Origin: UBA1765 sp045629945
GTDB taxonomy: Bacteria > Fibrobacterota > Fibrobacteria > Fibrobacterales > Fibrobacteraceae
DNA length: 64,000 nucleotides
Reading direction: 5' to 3'
NCBI GenBank assembly: GCA_045629945.1
Contig: JAZQSE010000033.1
Span: 62,001-126,000, forward strand
Shown one piece after another: positions 1-8,979 of this stretch. Made by a program: the position numbers and the translations under genes. Each line of letters begins with the position of its first letter. Within the stretch, counting starts at the first letter, position 1. A model generated the notes under the pieces. The model saw nothing but the letters and a program-made list of their open reading frames with translations. It was not told the DNA's origin and searched no databases.

Positions 1-885
1 TCAATGTTGTGGAACGATACGCTTTTACAGGATTCTTTAGCTAAAGCAATTGAAGATTCCATTAGACAAGATTCTATCAATGCTTTGATTCCAAAAGATT
101 CGCTTGCAAAAGATTCTCTGTCTAAAGATTCTTTGAAACTTGCTATCAACGATTCTTTGCTTACCCAACCTGCTTTAGATTCTATGTTTCAAGATTCTTT
201 AGTAATTGCTGATACAGTTTTACGCCCGCGTTTCCCAAAGTTCACTATTTCTGGAATTTTGTTAGAAAATAAATTGTCTGGCATTGCTTATACAAGCGTT
301 GGTATTAACGGAGCAAGAGTTCCGAATTACTTTAAAGAACCATGCCCTAATTTTGAAAAAGAACTTGCTTTCTTTAAACCTGATTTGGTAATTCTTGCTG
401 TTGGCATAAACGATGCCAATGTGGAACATTTCAATGAAAAACAATTTATGACTAATTACGACACGCTGATTACGCGTTTAAGAAATATTTCACCGAATGT
501 GCCAATAATATTTACCACTAATAATGATTCTTATCGAAAAAAACGTCGCCGCTATCTAGAACACCCTAATGGTGAACTTGCAAGGCAAGCATTTTTCCAG
601 ATGGCTGAAAAATATAACGGAGCGGTATGGGATATGTTTTCACTTATGGGCGGCCTTGGTTCTATGAAAGAATGGGAAAAAGCAGGGCTCGCCAAAAAAG
701 ATAAAGTTCATTTTACCCACGCTGGTTATGTCTTTTTAGGAGATATGTTCTATAGAGCATTCTTAAAAGCTTATTATATGCATCTTGCTAAAAAGCCTGC
801 TGAAGAACCAGAAAATAAAGAAATTTCTCCTGTAGATAAAAAAGCGAGCGATTCGCCTACAGCACAAACCGAAAAAGAAAAATAA
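1..885 (+). CDS. SGNH/GDSL-type hydrolase, 5'-truncated by window edge
   Basis: The reading frame is open to base 1, so the start and the catalytic-serine block I probably lie upstream of the window. Visible are a block II-like GINGAR segment, block III (ILAVGINDAN) and block V (DKVHFTHAGY), whose Asp and His would complete the SGNH triad. Between blocks I and II lies a low-complexity stretch (first ~65 visible residues) built from repeated DSL/DS units, much like an exposed linker. The gene ends 2 nt before an MBOAT acyltransferase gene, the usual pairing in polysaccharide O-acetylation (AlgI with AlgJ/AlgX-type partners). By inference it transfers or removes acetyl groups on a surface glycan outside the inner membrane. 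The substrate is unknown. Confidence 0.75.
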   Translation, partial: SMLWNDTLLQDSLAKAIEDSIRQDSINALIPKDSLAKDSLSKDSLKLAINDSLLTQPALDSMFQDSLVIADTVLRPRFPKFTISGILLENKLSGIAYTSVGINGARVPNYFKEPCPNFEKELAFFKPDLVILAVGINDANVEHFNEKQFMTNYDTLITRLRNISPNVPIIFTTNNDSYRKKRRRYLEHPNGELARQAFFQMAEKYNGAVWDMFSLMGGLGSMKEWEKAGLAKKDKVHFTHAGYVFLGDMFYRAFLKAYYMHLAKKPAEEPENKEISPVDKKASDSPTAQTEKEK

Positions 886-887
886 TT

Positions 888-2735
888 ATGGAACAATTAA
901 TCCCATACCTTACAAAGATTTTTTCTTTTGACCAGGAAACTCCCCTGCTTTTTACGCAGTTTTATTTCTGGGGATTTTTTGCAATAGTATTTGCCGTATT
1001 TGCTTTGATTCATAAAAAGCTTTTATTGCGGAACGCTTTTCTCTTTTTTGTGAGCCTTTTCTTTTATTATAAAACCAGCGGTAGTTACCTTTGCATTTTA
1101 ATATTTACTGTTTTATTCAATTTTTTCTTAGCCAAAAGAATTCATGTTGCCAATTCTACAATTAAGAAAAAATTGTGGATGATTCTTGTTGTTATTGTAA
1201 ACCTTTTAACTTTAAGTTATTTCAAATACGCTTATTTCTTCTTAGATGTTTTCAATAATCTTTTCCACACCGATTTACGCGTTTATAACTTTTTTGCGGC
1301 TGCAAGTAACAAGATGTTTAAAACAACATCACTTGTAGATACAATTATTTTGCCTGTCGGTATTTCATTTTTCATTTTCCAAGCAATAAGTTATTGCGTT
1401 GATGTTTACAGACAAAAGGTAAAACCCGTTTCTAACATTCTTGATTTTGGCTTTTACTTGACTTTTTTCCCGCAACTTGTTGCTGGGCCGATTGTCCGAG
1501 CCGATGTTTTTATTCCGCAACTTTATAAAACATCTTATTTATCAAAACGTTCTTTTGGCATAGCTGTGTTCTGGATTTTAAATGGGCTTGCCAAAAAAAT
1601 CATTATGAGTGATTACTTATCAACAAACTTTGTCGATAGAGTCTTTGATAATCCGCTTTTATTTTCTGGCTTTGAAAACTTACTTGCTTTATTCGCTTAC
1701 TCTTTACAAGTTTATGCCGACTTTTCTGGCTATACTGACATTGCTATTGGTGTTGCGCTCCTTATGGGATTTCACTTGCCAAGGAACTTCAATTCCCCAT
1801 ACAAGGCTCTTACCCCAACAGATTTCTGGCGGCGTTGGCACATGTCCTTATCTTCTTGGTTGAGAGATTATCTCTATATTCCATTAGGCGGAAACCGTCG
1901 AGCTTCGTTTGGAACATTTTTCTGGATAGCCATAATAGCAATCATTTGTATTATACTTTCAGAAAGTCTTTTAGTGGCAGTTGCCATTTTAGCCTTGTTC
2001 ATTTATCTTGCTATATACGCCGCTTTAAAACCATCTTCAAGAAAATTCATTACCACCAATATGAACGCAATGACCACACAATTACTTGGTGGTCTTTGGC
2101 ATGGTGCTAGCTGGAACTTTATGATTTGGGGTGGTTTGAATGGATTTGGTCAAGTCGTAAATAAAATTTGGGTAAAATATTCTGTTCAAACAAGAGCTAT
2201 CGCTATTTTCATTTTATGTGCAGTCACAAGCATCCTTTCTCAAAAACTTTCACACCCACTTTTAACAATTATAGCCATCTGGAGTGCGACTATTTTTGTG
2301 GGCGTTTATTGTAATATGGTCTTTAGAATTTTCACAACCAAAACTATCCGCTGGATTTATGTTTCTTGGAACGTATTCCTTACATTTGTCTTTATTACAT
2401 TCACGCGCCTTTTCTTCAGAGCAGGTTCTAATCTTGACCCGGCAGAAGCCAATGATGTCGCTTGGGATACAGCCACCAAAATGATCCAACAAATTGGTTC
2501 TCCTTGGAACACGCATGCTTTAGCTAGCATGGCCTATGAATACAAAAATATTATTGGCGTATTCTTTTTAGGAATGATTATACACTGGCTTCCTGAAAAT
2601 TTCAAACGCCGTTATCGAATTGCTTTTGCCTCTCTTCCACGACCAATTCAAATATTAGTAGCTTGTTTTGCTGTATTCTTCATTTATCAGTTTATGAGTG
2701 CCGATTCCCAACCATTCATTTATTTCCAATTTTAA
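888..2735 (+). CDS. MBOAT family O-acyltransferase (AlgI/PatA-like)
   Basis: This is a polytopic membrane protein of 615 residues. It carries the MBOAT hallmarks: the FWRRWHMSLSSWLRDYLY segment (His about 318) and the later LGGLWHGASWNF segment with the presumed catalytic His (about 405). The family moves acyl groups, usually acetyl, across the inner membrane for use on extracellular or periplasmic polysaccharide or peptidoglycan. It starts 2 nt after the SGNH-hydrolase gene, so the two are probably cotranscribed and act as donor channel and transferase. The segment between the two histidines is long and hydrophobic, suggesting extra membrane helices compared with AlgI. The family assignment is firm; the acceptor is not known. 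Confidence 0.9.
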   Translation: MEQLIPYLTKIFSFDQETPLLFTQFYFWGFFAIVFAVFALIHKKLLLRNAFLFFVSLFFYYKTSGSYLCILIFTVLFNFFLAKRIHVANSTIKKKLWMILVVIVNLLTLSYFKYAYFFLDVFNNLFHTDLRVYNFFAAASNKMFKTTSLVDTIILPVGISFFIFQAISYCVDVYRQKVKPVSNILDFGFYLTFFPQLVAGPIVRADVFIPQLYKTSYLSKRSFGIAVFWILNGLAKKIIMSDYLSTNFVDRVFDNPLLFSGFENLLALFAYSLQVYADFSGYTDIAIGVALLMGFHLPRNFNSPYKALTPTDFWRRWHMSLSSWLRDYLYIPLGGNRRASFGTFFWIAIIAIICIILSESLLVAVAILALFIYLAIYAALKPSSRKFITTNMNAMTTQLLGGLWHGASWNFMIWGGLNGFGQVVNKIWVKYSVQTRAIAIFILCAVTSILSQKLSHPLLTIIAIWSATIFVGVYCNMVFRIFTTKTIRWIYVSWNVFLTFVFITFTRLFFRAGSNLDPAEANDVAWDTATKMIQQIGSPWNTHALASMAYEYKNIIGVFFLGMIIHWLPENFKRRYRIAFASLPRPIQILVACFAVFFIYQFMSADSQPFIYFQF

Positions 2736-2811
2736 GGAAATTCCTGTAATGAAGTAATTTTTAGCTTAAAGTTTTTTGTATTTTAACGTTTAAATTTATG
2801 GAGTTTATTAA

Positions 2812-3360
2812 ATGTCTCGTTTAATTGTTCGCACATTAAGTCTTTTAGCTTTTTTAGCCACATTTGCTTTAGCACAAGCCCCAACAGCAACAACTTATAC
2901 TTTGTATGCTGATTCTGTTTCTGGCACTCCAGTCAAAATGGATTTTTCAAAAAGAATGACTGGCATAAATGACCCTGGTTTACTTTTTAGTCATTTTGCC
3001 GGTAAACCACTTCTGATTTATTATTTTAGCCCCAAGTGTGTTCATTGCCAACACCACTTTCCTGATTATCAGAAATTAGTGAAAGAATATGAAGGTCGCG
3101 GTTTAACAGGTATTGGCGTTGCTTTAGGTGGTTATATCAAGAAAAACGATATTCGTTTATTTATTGACCAACACAAAGTTTCTATTCCAGTATTGCAAGA
3201 TACAGATATGCAATTCGGGCCAACTTATGGGACTGGTTATGTTCCTGTAGCGTTCCTTGTTTTGCCAGACGGAACATTCTATCGTTACGAACAAATTAAA
3301 GCAGAAGCCCACAACCACATTCGAGAAACTCTCAACAAACTTTTACCACAAGCAAAATAA
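2812..3360 (+). CDS. secreted thioredoxin-like (TlpA/redoxin) protein
   Basis: The 182-residue protein has an N-terminal signal peptide (hydrophobic core about residues 5-20, ending ALAQA) followed by a thioredoxin fold. The redox motif is CVHC at 76-79 within YYFSPKCVHCQHHFP, and a cis-proline region (GYVPVAFLV) lies near residue 145. The family works in the periplasm in disulfide exchange or peroxide reduction. GGAG lies about 9 nt before the ATG, supporting this start. A 76-nt gap separates it from the acyltransferase, so it may have its own promoter. The partner protein cannot be told from sequence. Confidence 0.85.
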   Translation: MSRLIVRTLSLLAFLATFALAQAPTATTYTLYADSVSGTPVKMDFSKRMTGINDPGLLFSHFAGKPLLIYYFSPKCVHCQHHFPDYQKLVKEYEGRGLTGIGVALGGYIKKNDIRLFIDQHKVSIPVLQDTDMQFGPTYGTGYVPVAFLVLPDGTFYRYEQIKAEAHNHIRETLNKLLPQAK

Positions 3361-3394
3361 TTCACAAAAACCCTCTTTATTTGAGTGTGAATTT

Positions 3395-3660
3395 GCCCAC
3401 GGTTCTTGTCATTGCTATGTAACTTGCCCGCAACTCTTGTCATTGCGAGCCGTGTAGAATACACGGCGTGGCAATCTGCTTGCTAGTAGATCGCCACACT
3501 GCGTTCGCGATGACAATTTATATTACGCTAGTAATGACAAAAACCAAGATGGCCGCGTTGTCTTAAAAGACTCCTCGCCATGACAACTTGCTAACAGATC
3601 GCCACGAGGCACAAGGCCTCTCGCGATGACAAGTTACACGGCGTTCGCCATGACAACCCT
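3395..3660. repeat. composite intergenic repeat (GTCATTGCGA-type), copy 1
   Basis: The 331-nt gap between two convergent genes (3361-3691) holds no gene. It is packed with short units in both orientations: TGTCATTGCGAGC, GATCGCCAC and CGCGATGACAA, plus palindromic stretches such as GTGTAGAATACAC. Bases 3533-3586 recur as an inverted copy at 47239-47292 with three mismatches in 54. This resembles dispersed intergenic palindromic repeats (REP/MITE-like) of many bacteria; whether it is mobile is unknown. Confidence 0.75.
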
Positions 3661-3691
3661 GAACTTGCCGCAAGTTTATCATACCCCTATT

Positions 3692-4939
3692 TTATTCTTC
3701 AGATTCAGAATCTAACAGAGGCAAAGAATTTGTTTTACTTTGTTTCGCTCCTAAAAGAATCAATTTATTACAGGTCTGTATAATACTTTGTCCCTTCGGC
3801 AAAAGTTTTTTTTCTGCATCGTCATATTTTTTTTGAATAGATTCCAAAGCGTTTCCAATCTCTTGGTATTTCTTATAAAATTGCCCTACTCTATCAAGCA
3901 TTTCTTCTGCTAAATCATAAACCTTTTTATGATTTTCAATTTGACTTTCTTGTCGCCACATCAAATTCACAATACGAAGAGCTGCATAAAGCGTTTGTTC
4001 ATCAGCAATAAAAACATTCTTTTCCATCGCCTCGCGCCACAAACTCTGCTCAGAATTCAAAGCCGTAAAAACAGCCCCTGCATGCGGCACAAACATTATC
4101 ACATAATCCATTTTGACTTTTGGCGGTTGTATATAGCGAGAATAATCTTTATCCGATAATTCTTTCACATGATTTTTTATACTCGCTATATGAGATTTTA
4201 ACGCCAAAGCCTTTTCTTCTTCGGATTCCGCATTTACATAATCCATAAAAGCCGAAAGAGAAACTTTAGAATCAACAATAACTTCCCTTTTAGAATCCAA
4301 ATGCAAAATCACATCAGGACGCAACAAATTATCATTCTCCGTTTTTATTGTATTACCAGAAGCATCTCTAATTGTTGCCTGTGTTTCAAAATGCACGCCT
4401 AGTTTCAAACCTTGTTTTTCAAGCAATTCATTTAAAATAGTTTCTCCCCAATCTCCCTGAACTTTTCCTTTATGCCTGAACACTCTTGATAATTCTTCGG
4501 CACTACTTTTTGCCGCTTCGCTCAGACGTTTGGCTTGTTCTAATTCAGTTTTAAGCACCGCACTCATTTCCGTTTGTTTAAGCGTTGCATTTTGCATCGT
4601 TTCTTTCATTTTATTAATACTTTCTTTTAACGGATTAACAATATGACTTAAATTATTCTCACTCGTTTCAGCAAATTCTTTTTGCCTTTGTTTCAGCATT
4701 TCATTTGTTGCCAATTTAAGTTCAGCCGTTACTTTCCCCAGAGTCTCATCAAAACGCTTCTGTTGCTCTTCTAAAGATTTTATTCTGAAATTTTCAGCAT
4801 CTTCTTTTATTTGGCGAATTTCTTCAAATTGTTTTGATTTATTCTCCAGCGTTTTAGAAACAAATAAAAAACGCATAACCAATGCGCCAATAAGAACACC
4901 AATAACAAGCCCGGTACCTAAAAAAAAGAACGATTCCAT
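3692..4939 (-). CDS. rmuC: DNA recombination protein RmuC
   Basis: The 415-residue protein has one N-terminal membrane helix (about residues 3-25), a long coiled coil (about 30-150) and the RmuC nuclease-like core, with the diagnostic GKVQGDWGETILNELLE segment near 157 followed by PDVILHL and VDSKVSL. RmuC limits recombination at inverted repeats in E. coli; the fold resembles restriction-type nucleases. Length and domain order are normal for the family. It lies 16 nt downstream of the GntR regulator on the same strand, so the two may share a transcript, although no functional link is known. Confidence 0.93.
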   Translation of the reverse strand: MESFFFLGTGLVIGVLIGALVMRFLFVSKTLENKSKQFEEIRQIKEDAENFRIKSLEEQQKRFDETLGKVTAELKLATNEMLKQRQKEFAETSENNLSHIVNPLKESINKMKETMQNATLKQTEMSAVLKTELEQAKRLSEAAKSSAEELSRVFRHKGKVQGDWGETILNELLEKQGLKLGVHFETQATIRDASGNTIKTENDNLLRPDVILHLDSKREVIVDSKVSLSAFMDYVNAESEEEKALALKSHIASIKNHVKELSDKDYSRYIQPPKVKMDYVIMFVPHAGAVFTALNSEQSLWREAMEKNVFIADEQTLYAALRIVNLMWRQESQIENHKKVYDLAEEMLDRVGQFYKKYQEIGNALESIQKKYDDAEKKLLPKGQSIIQTCNKLILLGAKQSKTNSLPLLDSESEE

Positions 4940-4955
4940 AAATCCCCCTAAAAAA

Positions 4956-6332
4956 TTATTTTTCTATCACTTTCCCTGCTATTTCAACCAATTTCTTTTT
5001 TGATTTGTGAATCAAAGTATTCTCTAAAGCCAGATACATTTGTTCCACAAGTGTTTCTGTATTAAAATCAAAAGAATCCAAACGCAAAAGATAACTTTCA
5101 GCAGAATTATCAAAAGATATTAAATACTTTGCAATTTTTAAAGAACCCGTTTCTGAGACTTCTTTAAAAATACCAGCCACTTCATCGTTCACACAAACCC
5201 ACGGAACATCGCAAGGAGCATTTACTGAAAGCGACAACAAAATTTGTTTCGTATAATTCCTTGCTAAAAAAGACGCCGCATATTCAGGGCCTTCTAAAAG
5301 AGCCGCCTGTTTAAAATCAAAGGGACTTGCATTTTCGGCATCGGTAAATTCTAAAACTTTAATACCAGACTCGCGCAAACCTTCCAACCTATCTTTAGAC
5401 CAAGAGCTCTTATGATAAGGCGAAAAATAAACCACTTCTGAATAACCTTGTTTTTTCAAAAATTTTCCAAGTTCAATCCCTGGGCGTTTCCCAAAAGTAG
5501 AGTTAAAAAAATTCCACTTTTCCTTTTTTAAAAAATCCAATGGCAAAACATCAGCTGGGTGTTCCCACCAAACAGAAACCGGGTAAGAAACTCTTGCAAA
5601 AAGCTTCAAAACAGAAAGCGGATTCTGAATCAAAAGCGTAGAAATAATAGCGCCGATAGCCAAAGGATAATCCGCAGGTTTTACTTTTTTTCCACCTCTA
5701 TCAAACAAAAAACCAGTAGAATCTTCAATGCCCAACAAAGTAAGTTTATAATTAAGCTTCAACGCCTGGTGATAAATATTCCTCAAAAATTCTAATTCCC
5801 GTTCACTTTCTGCTTTAAATTCTCCCATAGAATTACAACGCGTAATAAAAAGAATCTGGCCCAAAGGACGATTCTCCTTTGAAAAACGCTCGCTATAAAC
5901 AAAATAATAACGACCTTTTTTCACAAGTCTCTTTTTTATTTCCATTTCAGAAAGCATCTTCTGCAAAGAAACTCTAGAACAATTATAACGCAACGCCAAC
6001 TCTTTCAAACCAGGCAAAGGTTTCCCCAACTTAAAAAATCCAGACTCCCAATCACTTTCAAAAAGTTCAAAACAATCCTGCTTAGAACTTTTCAATTTCT
6101 CTTTCAAATGATTATCAAAACTTTCCCAATAACAACCTTTACCAGGAATCTTCACAATTTTCTTCTCTTCTGCCAATTTTTTAAACGCCCTTTGAATCGT
6201 AGCCGAAGCAACCCCATAACGTTTCATCAAATCCCGAACAGACGGAAGTTTTTCGCCAATTTCAAACTTTTCTTCTACAAGAGCGTTATAAATTCTATCA
6301 CACAACATTTCATGAATATAAATTCCTAGCAC
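4956..6332 (-). CDS. GntR-type regulator with two winged helices and a LacI-like sensor domain
   Basis: Residues 1-70 form a standard GntR winged helix (EKLPSVRDLMKRYGVASAT). Residues about 88-148 look like a second, diverged one (PGLKELALRYNCSRVSLQKML). From about 155 to the end a periplasmic-binding-protein/LacI-like effector domain is suggested by alternating strands and helices (GQILFITRC, FNSTFGKRPGIELGKFLKKQG, VPWVCVNDEV). Such regulators usually answer to sugars or related ligands. The start ATG sits just before the first helix, as is normal. The target is unknown; the 300 nt upstream are A+T-rich and could hold its own operator. The tandem DNA-binding heads are unusual. Confidence 0.8.
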   Translation of the reverse strand: MLGIYIHEMLCDRIYNALVEEKFEIGEKLPSVRDLMKRYGVASATIQRAFKKLAEEKKIVKIPGKGCYWESFDNHLKEKLKSSKQDCFELFESDWESGFFKLGKPLPGLKELALRYNCSRVSLQKMLSEMEIKKRLVKKGRYYFVYSERFSKENRPLGQILFITRCNSMGEFKAESERELEFLRNIYHQALKLNYKLTLLGIEDSTGFLFDRGGKKVKPADYPLAIGAIISTLLIQNPLSVLKLFARVSYPVSVWWEHPADVLPLDFLKKEKWNFFNSTFGKRPGIELGKFLKKQGYSEVVYFSPYHKSSWSKDRLEGLRESGIKVLEFTDAENASPFDFKQAALLEGPEYAASFLARNYTKQILLSLSVNAPCDVPWVCVNDEVAGIFKEVSETGSLKIAKYLISFDNSAESYLLRLDSFDFNTETLVEQMYLALENTLIHKSKKKLVEIAGKVIEK

Positions 6333-6629
6333 AAAAAAATCAATAAAATTAGAACCATCACCGTTTCATTTTTCCCCACCATTTTAAACAAACAACATTC
6401 ACACAAAAATTCCCCACAAACTCTGTTTTCCTCCAACAAAAAAAATGATTTCCAAAAAATATTATAGGAAAGGTGATTTTCAAAACCAGTTTTGAAAATC
6501 GCCGACAAACCTAAGTGAAAGCGATTGATTTTTCCATTTTAAGTTTTCCCAAAAACTTCTTTTATATGAAATAAAATCATTTTAATAAATTCTTTTTTAA
6601 CTAAGATTATTTATATTTTTGTCGACATA
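6333..6629. other. A+T-rich intergenic stretch, no gene seen
   Basis: About 300 nt of strongly A+T-rich DNA lie between the start of the minus-strand GntR gene and the first hairpin of the accessory region. I see no convincing coding frame. It contains a short inverted repeat around 6474-6500 (TTTTCAAAAC next to GTTTTGAAAATC) that could be an operator for the divergent GntR regulator; that role is inference only. Confidence 0.4.
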
Positions 6630-6878
6630 GTTCCGCGCCATTCGGCGCGGAACGACCAGTTTTTTTTTGAGATTCGTCTCTTATTCTCGCTATCGAAACT
6701 ACCACTTTCTTTATACCTGAGAATAAGGCGAGCGCTCACGTCCCTATGGGGCGTGGGTCGTTTGTGCTTATTAGGTACAAGGGTGTGGTAGCCCTCGATT
6801 CACCATTTTTCAGAAAAAGGGTGTCCACCCATAGTCGAAATAATATCCGACACCTCAGTCCGAATAATCTTTGATACC
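6630..6878 (+). ncRNA. hairpin-rich region, possible structured RNA or element end
   Basis: Several compact hairpins follow each other. GTTCCGCGCC/GGCGCGGAAC (6630-6653) has a 4-nt loop and is followed 6 nt later by a run of about 9 T. GAGA-TTCG-TCTC (6669-6680) has a UUCG loop. CTTATTCTC (about 6680-6688) pairs with GAGAATAAG near 6719-6727. CACGTCCC/GGGGCGTG (6737-6755) has a 3-nt loop. The remainder up to the TPR gene contains GGGTG/CACCC pairs. There is no plausible protein. The first hairpin could terminate plus-strand transcription, but no plus-strand gene precedes it. It could be a small RNA, a long structured leader of the following operon, or an insertion end; sequence alone cannot decide. 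Confidence 0.4.
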
Positions 6879-6884
6879 GATGCA

Positions 6885-8645
6885 TTGGAAAAAGCCGAAA
6901 ATAATTTTCACAAAGCTTCATTGCTTTGCAATGAAGGTCGTTTTAATGCTGCAAAAGACCTATTACTAAAAGCAATCAAGGCATGCCCTAGCTTTTCAGA
7001 AGCTCACCGCCTTTTAGGACAAATTTTTTACCAGCAAGGCGAAATAGATAAAGGAATGGATGAAGTCCTTGAAGCGCTTCTCATTGACCCGAAAAATATG
7101 TGGGCCCTTATTATGATGGGGAACATCCTTGCAAATGGGAAAAATAACATTGAAGCCGCTGACCAATACTACAAAAAAGTTTTAGAATATCACCCTGATA
7201 ACGCAATAGCTCTCAATAACATTGCAGGTACATTCGTAAAAAAGAAAGATTATGATACCGCAATTCATTATATGGAACGAGCTTTGAAAATAAATGATTC
7301 CTATACAAATAGTTATTACGGAATTGCTTTAGCGTACTATCAAAAAAATGATTTGGAGAATGCTTTTAAATACGCAAGTCAAGGCGCTTTGAAAGGGCTA
7401 AACCGCGCAGAAGATCCTGGTGTTCGGCAAGAACTTTTGAAATTACTTTTGACAACTGCTAGAGATATTACAGAATCAACAGACTACGAATCCAAGGTAT
7501 TTGAATTTGCGCACAGCCTTGAAACCAAATTTGACGTAACAATCAAATTTGAACGCGATGATGAGCAGGACACCTTGGCGCATCTAGAATTCGCCGATTT
7601 TCACCATCGCAAGGATCACGTTGTTAAATACCAGAAAAATGGCAACTATTGCCATTACATGCTTCATGAATTGACGCACCTTGAAATGATGCTTTCTGCC
7701 CAAAGGAATGGAAAACTCCAGACCATCGGATTTACGCAGCGAAATTTTGACGCTTTCTTGCAAGACTATACCATCCATTTCGATGAAATCAAGAAAAAAA
7801 TTGGTGCAATTCAAACGGAAAAGTTAGCAAAGCACTTGTTCCAAGGTTTTTCATTACAAGTAATGAATGCCCCACTAGACTTATTCGTGGAACAGAAAAT
7901 TTATGAGAAAGTAGAATTCAGACCGCTTCAGTTGACATCTTTATTTGCGATGGAATCAAGCAACATAGATGCCGTGCGACAGACCGCGAATGTTGCTGAA
8001 TTTCCACAAATTATCAAGGACACGAATAAACTGTTAAACATGCTTCAGTCCTTACTTTTACGAAAACTCTATGGATTGGATTTTGTCAATCAGTACAAGC
8101 CATCGCAAAACATGATGAACAGGGCAACAGAATTCTTCAAAACATTTGAAAATTCTATTGAATCATTTAATGCCGGTGACGAATACATACTTTTTTCAAA
8201 GGTAGCCTCAACTCTTGACTTAATAAAATATTTCACCCTTTCTAGCATAGAAAAGAACGAAATCAAGACAGAGACCGAGAGAAAGCAGGATCAATTCAAC
8301 AAAACGCACAATCCCACAAATGTAGACCCGATGATTACCGTAATGATGTCCTCATATATGGTCGGGGCATTGGAATACTTTGAAGGACGATTGCCTGAAG
8401 ACATCAAAAAAATTGCCATTGAGTGTGCTATGGTCGGACAAAACGGAATCAGCACAACACAAAAGAACGGATACAAACTAAACAATATTCCTGGAAAGGA
8501 TTTTAGTGGTTACGAATTGCTCGCTTATTACTATGTAAGCTGGGCAATTTCTCACCCTGAAATGCTCGATAAACTGCAATTGCCCTTTGCAGATGCCTAC
8601 AACATGGCAAAACAGATGTTTGCTTCTAGACGAGGTGAAAAATGA
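6885..8645 (+). CDS. TPR-repeat protein with HELTH zinc-peptidase-like motif
   Basis: Residues 1-170 contain about four TPR units (for example AIHYMERALKINDSYTNSYYGIALAYYQ). A zincin-like signature HELTH lies at 261-265, with acidic residues E336 and E341 in LDLFVEQKIYE as possible third ligands. The C-terminal 240 residues are helical and unrecognised. It heads an operon: its stop overlaps the start of the MazG-like gene (ATGA). The start is uncertain. TTG at 6885 lacks a good ribosome site, while the frame stays open upstream to a stop at 6789 without any ATG or GTG. The 5' end may therefore be truncated or use an unusual start. A metalloprotease acting on a protein held by the TPRs is an inference. 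Confidence 0.6.
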   Translation: MEKAENNFHKASLLCNEGRFNAAKDLLLKAIKACPSFSEAHRLLGQIFYQQGEIDKGMDEVLEALLIDPKNMWALIMMGNILANGKNNIEAADQYYKKVLEYHPDNAIALNNIAGTFVKKKDYDTAIHYMERALKINDSYTNSYYGIALAYYQKNDLENAFKYASQGALKGLNRAEDPGVRQELLKLLLTTARDITESTDYESKVFEFAHSLETKFDVTIKFERDDEQDTLAHLEFADFHHRKDHVVKYQKNGNYCHYMLHELTHLEMMLSAQRNGKLQTIGFTQRNFDAFLQDYTIHFDEIKKKIGAIQTEKLAKHLFQGFSLQVMNAPLDLFVEQKIYEKVEFRPLQLTSLFAMESSNIDAVRQTANVAEFPQIIKDTNKLLNMLQSLLLRKLYGLDFVNQYKPSQNMMNRATEFFKTFENSIESFNAGDEYILFSKVASTLDLIKYFTLSSIEKNEIKTETERKQDQFNKTHNPTNVDPMITVMMSSYMVGALEYFEGRLPEDIKKIAIECAMVGQNGISTTQKNGYKLNNIPGKDFSGYELLAYYYVSWAISHPEMLDKLQLPFADAYNMAKQMFASRRGEK

Positions 8646-8971
8646 GCAATTTTGAAAAAATGAAAGCAAAGGTTAAGCAATTCACCATTGATCGTGACTG
8701 GGACCAATTTCACAACGGCAAGGACTTAGCCATAGCTCTTTCCGGCGAAGCATCAGAACTTCTCAATGCGTTCCTTTGGAAGAAACCTGAAGATGTAAAA
8801 ATCGAAAAGGTGCGGGAAGAATTGGCAGATGTACTTAATTATGCTTTCTTAATCGCTGACAAATACAATCTCAATGTTGAACAAATCATGGACGAAAAAT
8901 TGAAAATTAACGGGGAAAAGTATCCCGTTGATAAGGCTAAAGGATCCGCAAAGAAGTATAACGAGTTGTAG
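8642..8971 (+). CDS. MazG-like nucleotide pyrophosphohydrolase
   Basis: This 109-residue all-alpha NTP-PPase has the opening FTIDRDWDQFHNGKDLAIALSG typical of the dCTPase/iMazG group. The metal-binding pairs are E36-x-x-E39 and E60-x-x-D63. The family hydrolyses NTPs or dNTPs, often non-canonical ones, to monophosphate and pyrophosphate. The ATG overlaps the stop of the TPR-zincin gene, and GAGG lies just upstream. The next gene begins 8 nt after its stop, so it is the middle gene of a tight operon. Its place between a putative protease and a nuclease-helicase suggests a nucleotide-related role in a defence or stress system; this is inferred from context only. Confidence 0.88.
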   Translation: MSNFEKMKAKVKQFTIDRDWDQFHNGKDLAIALSGEASELLNAFLWKKPEDVKIEKVREELADVLNYAFLIADKYNLNVEQIMDEKLKINGEKYPVDKAKGSAKKYNEL

Positions 8972-8979
8972 GTCGAACT

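Noticed and set aside
3361..3691. CRISPR-like repeats in the gap after the thioredoxin gene
   Set aside because: Units are irregular in spacing and orientation and match a dispersed palindromic repeat; no cas genes are nearby.
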